Shown here: positions 60,736 through 64,000 of the stretch, one piece after another | Layout: the number at the start of each line of letters is the position of its first letter | Position numbering within the stretch: the first letter of the stretch is position 1 | Assembly (NCBI GenBank): GCA_001442925.1 | Contig: LDXX01000004.1 | Span: 251,001 to 315,000 of the forward strand | DNA from: Candidatus Kryptonium thompsonii | GTDB taxonomy: Bacteria > Bacteroidota > Ignavibacteria > Kryptoniales > Kryptoniaceae | Length of the DNA stretch: 64,000 nucleotides | Direction of reading: 5' to 3' | Notes under the pieces: model-generated | Told to the model about the DNA's origin: nothing | The model's database searches: none | The model's input: the letters and a program-made list of their open reading frames with translations, nothing else | Position numbers and translations under genes: made by a program

Positions 60736-61458
60736 ATGAGCTTTGAAGAGTTTATCGAGATATGTAGTTTGAATGGTTTGGAGATTTGCGAGGATAAAGC
60801 GAGGCTTTTACAAAATTATGTAAATTTTTTACTTAGCTGGAATGAAAAAGTAAACCTGATCTCAAGGGAGGAAACAGACATTTGGGGTAGACATATACTT
60901 CATTGCATTTCACCTTTGTTTAAAATTGAGATTGAACCGAATTCTTTGGTGCTTGATCTTGGAACAGGAGGTGGGCTGCCGGGGATACCTTGGGCAATTT
61001 TAAATGAAAATGTAAAGTTTGTTCTTCTTGATGGAACACGGAAAAAAGTTGAAGCGGTATCTGATATTTTAAAGAGGTTGGGTCTTGGGAATGCCAAAGC
61101 AGTTTGGGGAAGGGCGGAGGAAATTTCAAAGTTAGAAGAATATAGAGGGAAATTTGATTATGTGATTTGCAGAGCTGTTGGAGAATTAAAAAAGATTGTT
61201 AAATGGAGTGTGGGATTTTTCAATTTTCAAAATTTCTCAAAAAAATTCTTGGAGAAAATAAATCAAAAGAGTTATCTTCATTCTGGTTCTTTAATTGTTT
61301 TCAAGGGTGGAGATATTGAAGGTGAGATTAAAGGTGCCCTTAGAACCGGTTTTGTGGCTGGCGTTGAAATTCTTGATTTAAATTTTCAAGGATTTGAAAA
61401 AGTAGGCTTTAAAGACAAAAAGGTTGTGTTAATGAAATTAACAACAAAAAAGGTGTAA
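60736..61458 (+). CDS. rsmG: 16S rRNA (guanine-527-N7)-methyltransferase
   Basis: 240 residues. [19 protein letters not shown] (SAM motif), [17 protein letters not shown] and [21 protein letters not shown] and the [18 protein letters not shown] tail are all RsmG/GidB. It methylates G527 of 16S rRNA. Its usual companions parA and parB, found directly downstream in many bacteria, are absent; murQ follows. Confidence 0.97.
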   Translation: MSFEEFIEICSLNGLEICEDKARLLQNYVNFLLSWNEKVNLISREETDIWGRHILHCISPLFKIEIEPNSLVLDLGTGGGLPGIPWAILNENVKFVLLDGTRKKVEAVSDILKRLGLGNAKAVWGRAEEISKLEEYRGKFDYVICRAVGELKKIVKWSVGFFNFQNFSKKFLEKINQKSYLHSGSLIVFKGGDIEGEIKGALRTGFVAGVEILDLNFQGFEKVGFKDKKVVLMKLTTKKV

Positions 61459-61459
61459 A

Positions 61460-62395
61460 ATGGCGAAATCAGGAAAGGAACTATTTGATGAACTATTGAA
61501 CCTGATAACTGAACAGAGAAATCCAGCGAGCATGGATATTGATTCAAAATCAACAATTGAGATTTTAAAAATCATCAATGATGAGGATAAAAAAGTACCT
61601 TATGTTGTTGAAAAAGAGATACCATACATTGCACAAGCAGTTGAACTTGTCGTGCAAGCATTTAAGCAGGGCGGAAGATTGATTTATGTTGGAGCTGGGA
61701 CAAGTGGTAGGCTTGGGATTCTTGATGCCGCTGAGTGTCCACCGACATTTGGAACTGATCCAGAGATGGTTCAAGGGATAATCGCTGGAGGACCAGAAGC
61801 TGTATTTAGAGCTCAGGAAGGTGCGGAGGACAGGGAGGAAGATGGAATAAGAGATATTGAAGCGAAAAATGTCAATGAAAAAGACGTCGTCTGTGGAATT
61901 GCGGCAAGTCGAAGAACTCCTTATGTGGTTGGAGCTATAAGAAGAGCTAAAGAGCTTGGTGCGAAGACAATTTTTATAACTACAAATCCGCGAAATCAAT
62001 TTAATTATCCCTTTGTTGATGTTGCGATTTGTGCTGAGGTTGGTCCGGAGGTGATAATGGGTTCAACGCGAATGAAATCGGGAACAGCGCAGAAGTTAAT
62101 TCTTAACATGATTTCAACGACTGCTATGATACGGCTTGGAAAAGTTTATGAAAATCTTATGGTTGATCTTCAGATGACAAGTGAGAAGTTGAAGGAAAGA
62201 GCAAAGAGAGTTGTCATGATAGTCACTGGGGTTGACTATGCGACAGCTGAAAAATACTTAAAAGAAGCAGGTGGTCATGTAAAGACAGCTATTGTGATGA
62301 TAAAGGCAGGTTGCTCTGCTGAAGAGGCGCGGGAGAGACTGAGAAAAGCAGATGGATTTGTGAGGGCAGCGATTGAAGGTAAAACATTGATTTAA
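61460..62395 (+). CDS. murQ: N-acetylmuramic acid 6-phosphate etherase
   Basis: 311 residues. SIS-domain stretch [25 protein letters not shown] (in part), [60 protein letters not shown] and the UBA-like end. It splits MurNAc-6P into GlcNAc-6P and lactate in peptidoglycan recycling. The lactate made could feed the LutABC system in the window. One base after the rsmG stop. Confidence 0.97.
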   Translation: MAKSGKELFDELLNLITEQRNPASMDIDSKSTIEILKIINDEDKKVPYVVEKEIPYIAQAVELVVQAFKQGGRLIYVGAGTSGRLGILDAAECPPTFGTDPEMVQGIIAGGPEAVFRAQEGAEDREEDGIRDIEAKNVNEKDVVCGIAASRRTPYVVGAIRRAKELGAKTIFITTNPRNQFNYPFVDVAICAEVGPEVIMGSTRMKSGTAQKLILNMISTTAMIRLGKVYENLMVDLQMTSEKLKERAKRVVMIVTGVDYATAEKYLKEAGGHVKTAIVMIKAGCSAEEARERLRKADGFVRAAIEGKTLI

Positions 62396-62405
62396 GTTTG
62401 AGACA

Positions 62406-64000
62406 ATGGATTTTGTTGAGAAAATTTTCAAAATAGATAAGTTTGAAAAGTTAGGTGAGTTTCTGGGGAATCAGGAGAAAAGCATAAACTTAAAAAATGT
62501 TGCAGGCTCTCTTTTTAGTTTTGTTGTTGCTTATGTGTATCGGGGTATTAAAAATAGGGTTATAGTTCTTGTTCAAGATGAGGAGTTTGGGCGCAAAGTC
62601 GCGGATGACCTGAATTTTATCCTTGGCGAGGGCAAGGTTTTTGAGTTTATTCCAGATGAGGACATGCTGGCAGATGATATTGATGTTTTAAGGGTTAAAT
62701 TTGCCCATGAATATGCGCGGGCTGATAAAGTTATAATTCTTTCGATAAAACAAATCGATGAGAGAATTCCTTTAAGTAAAGAACTTAACAATCACTCTTT
62801 TGTTCTTTCGGTCGGCGAGAAAATAAATTATGATGCGTTTATTTCTTACCTTGTTAAGGAGGGTTTTGAAAGGAAGAAGTATGTTGAATCGAGAGGAGAT
62901 TACAGCGTAAGGGGAAGCATTATCGATGTTTTTGGATTTGTTGGTGAGTTCCCTATAAGGATTGAATTTTTTGATGATGAAGTAGTATCGATAAGGGAGT
63001 TTGATATTTTTACGCAGAGGTCGTTGAAAAATTTAAGTCGAACCGTTATAGTTCCAAAGCTTACAAATTTAAATTTTGAGACGGTCGAGGTTTCGAGGTT
63101 ATTGAATGATTCGGTATGTATTGTTGAGGACAAAAATCTTGTGATTCAAGCGGTCGACGAGGATATATTTGAGGGGGTTGAGTTTAAGAAGTTTATAAAT
63201 ATCTTAAAGTTAGAGGCAGGGGACTTAAACGGGAATGTTGTGAATTTTTCGTCAAGAGCACAACCATTTTTCAATAGTAGTATAACTTTTTTCTCAGAGG
63301 AAGTTGCAAAATTGCTAAGGGATGGGTTTGAGGTTTTCGTTTTATGTGATGGAAAGGAACAGATGGAAAGGATGAAAGAGCTTGTTGAAGACGCAATGGG
63401 CTTTGAAGAGGCGATGAAGATTCATTTTAAGGAAAAATCAGTAAATTTGGGTTTCATTTTAACTAAGGATAAAATTGCTGTCTTCACAGAGCATGAAATT
63501 TTTAACAGGGTTAAAGCTAGGAATTTTTTAAAGTACAGAAAGTTTAAAGGGATAACACTTCATGAACTTGAAATGCTTAAACCAGGTGATTTTGTTGTTC
63601 ATGTTGATTATGGGATTGGGAAATTTGCAGGGCTTCAGAAGATAAGTATAAATGGGATTGATCAGGAAGCTGTTCGGCTTGAATATGCTGATGGAGGAGT
63701 TTTATATGTGAATTTGAATTACATTAACAGGATAAAAAAGTATCGTGGGGAAGAAGGGATTGTTCCAAGGTTAAATAAGCTTGGCTCGGCGGAGTGGGAA
63801 AAACTTAAAGAGCGGGCGAAGGATGGCATTAAAAAGGTTGTGAGAGATTTTATATGGCTTTATGCAAAACGAAGTTATGTAAAGGGTTTTAAATTTTCTC
63901 CAGATAGTTATCTGCAGAAAGAAATGGAAGCGTCTTTCATTTATGAGGATACACCTGATCAGCGAAGGGCAACGATTGAAGTCAAGCAAGACATGGAAAG
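62406..64000 (+). CDS. mfd: Transcription-repair coupling factor Mfd (3' end outside window)
   Basis: Visible 531 residues, open to the window end. The N-terminal UvrB-homology region has YVESRGDYSVRGSIIDVFGF, followed by PIRIEFFDDEVVSIREFD. The RNA-polymerase-interacting domain starts PGDFVVHVDYGIGKFAGLQ. The helicase Q region EDTPDQRRATIEVKQDME is the last thing seen; the Walker A box lies beyond the edge. Mfd removes stalled RNA polymerase and recruits UvrA. Confidence 0.95.
   Translation, partial: MDFVEKIFKIDKFEKLGEFLGNQEKSINLKNVAGSLFSFVVAYVYRGIKNRVIVLVQDEEFGRKVADDLNFILGEGKVFEFIPDEDMLADDIDVLRVKFAHEYARADKVIILSIKQIDERIPLSKELNNHSFVLSVGEKINYDAFISYLVKEGFERKKYVESRGDYSVRGSIIDVFGFVGEFPIRIEFFDDEVVSIREFDIFTQRSLKNLSRTVIVPKLTNLNFETVEVSRLLNDSVCIVEDKNLVIQAVDEDIFEGVEFKKFINILKLEAGDLNGNVVNFSSRAQPFFNSSITFFSEEVAKLLRDGFEVFVLCDGKEQMERMKELVEDAMGFEEAMKIHFKEKSVNLGFILTKDKIAVFTEHEIFNRVKARNFLKYRKFKGITLHELEMLKPGDFVVHVDYGIGKFAGLQKISINGIDQEAVRLEYADGGVLYVNLNYINRIKKYRGEEGIVPRLNKLGSAEWEKLKERAKDGIKKVVRDFIWLYAKRSYVKGFKFSPDSYLQKEMEASFIYEDTPDQRRATIEVKQDME

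Noticed and set aside
61565-61999. A 144-codon antisense frame inside murQ
   Set aside because: Cysteine/serine-rich shadow of a confidently assigned gene.
1-64000. CRISPR arrays, tRNA or rRNA genes, insertion sequences, prophage
   Set aside because: Reading both strands I found no regularly spaced repeats, no cloverleaf with conserved T-loop, no transposase or integrase motifs.

Overview
The window is AT-rich, densely coding DNA (about 70 protein genes, almost no gap above 250 bases) with no rRNA, tRNA, CRISPR array or recognisable transposase. It looks like chromosomal sequence from a thermophilic bacterium of the FCB supergroup, in the Ignavibacteria/Kryptonia/Chlorobi neighbourhood. Pointers are a thermophile-type two-domain protein disulfide oxidoreductase, a menaquinone-type MenA, a tricorn-like protease, a prolyl oligopeptidase, DUF2905, a P. 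gingivalis-style RND operon ending in a PII-like gene, and many secreted proteins ending their signal peptides in A-Q. The promoters I could find are TTGAnn-N17-TATATT-like, not the Bacteroidetes TAnnTTTG type. The lineage is an inference; no marker was compared by search.

Layout. 1-3993 (-): cupin, aldo-keto reductase, and an M1 metallopeptidase that appears to run into an Omp85-like barrel and leaves the window. 4132-6053 (+): a flavin-reductase-like/MenA fusion and a CDP-alcohol phosphatidyltransferase-like protein. 6046-8695 (-): lutABC for L-lactate oxidation. 8937-18883 (+): a ten-kilobase island of 23 small genes led by two ArsR regulators with a clear promoter and palindromic operator. 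It holds a protein disulfide oxidoreductase, CoA-disulfide reductase, glutaredoxin, a GroES without GroEL, a NifX-like protein, sulfide:quinone oxidoreductase, DUF2892, thioredoxins, DUF302, OsmC, a DUF3365 heme protein, a rhodanese lipoprotein, DUF1858 and two DUF6132-like mini-membrane proteins. I read this as a reactive-sulfur/thiol homeostasis system and regard it as the most interesting part.

18885-29208 (-): secreted proteins, a Crp-type regulator, two adjacent secreted enzymes sharing a beta-galactosidase-like N-terminal domain (GH15-like and esterase-like), purine nucleoside phosphorylase, a flippase-like protein, Maf and a GT9 glycosyltransferase. 29326-38212 (+): tricorn-like protease, then rtcA-folP-cdaA-GT2-pcm-miaA. 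38209-49515 (-): yggS-divIVA-PNP-DUF2905-ileS-dksA-like-lspA-rluD-rlmD-like-prolyl oligopeptidase. 49650-50726 (+): a small unknown and an enoyl-ACP-reductase-like SDR. 50755-57162 (-): tetR-tolC-MFP-RND-PII-like efflux operon.

57349-64000 (+): mnmE-mnmG-rsmG-murQ-mfd. Two perfect 16-bp parS sites flank mnmG, which places this end of the window near the replication origin or partition centre.
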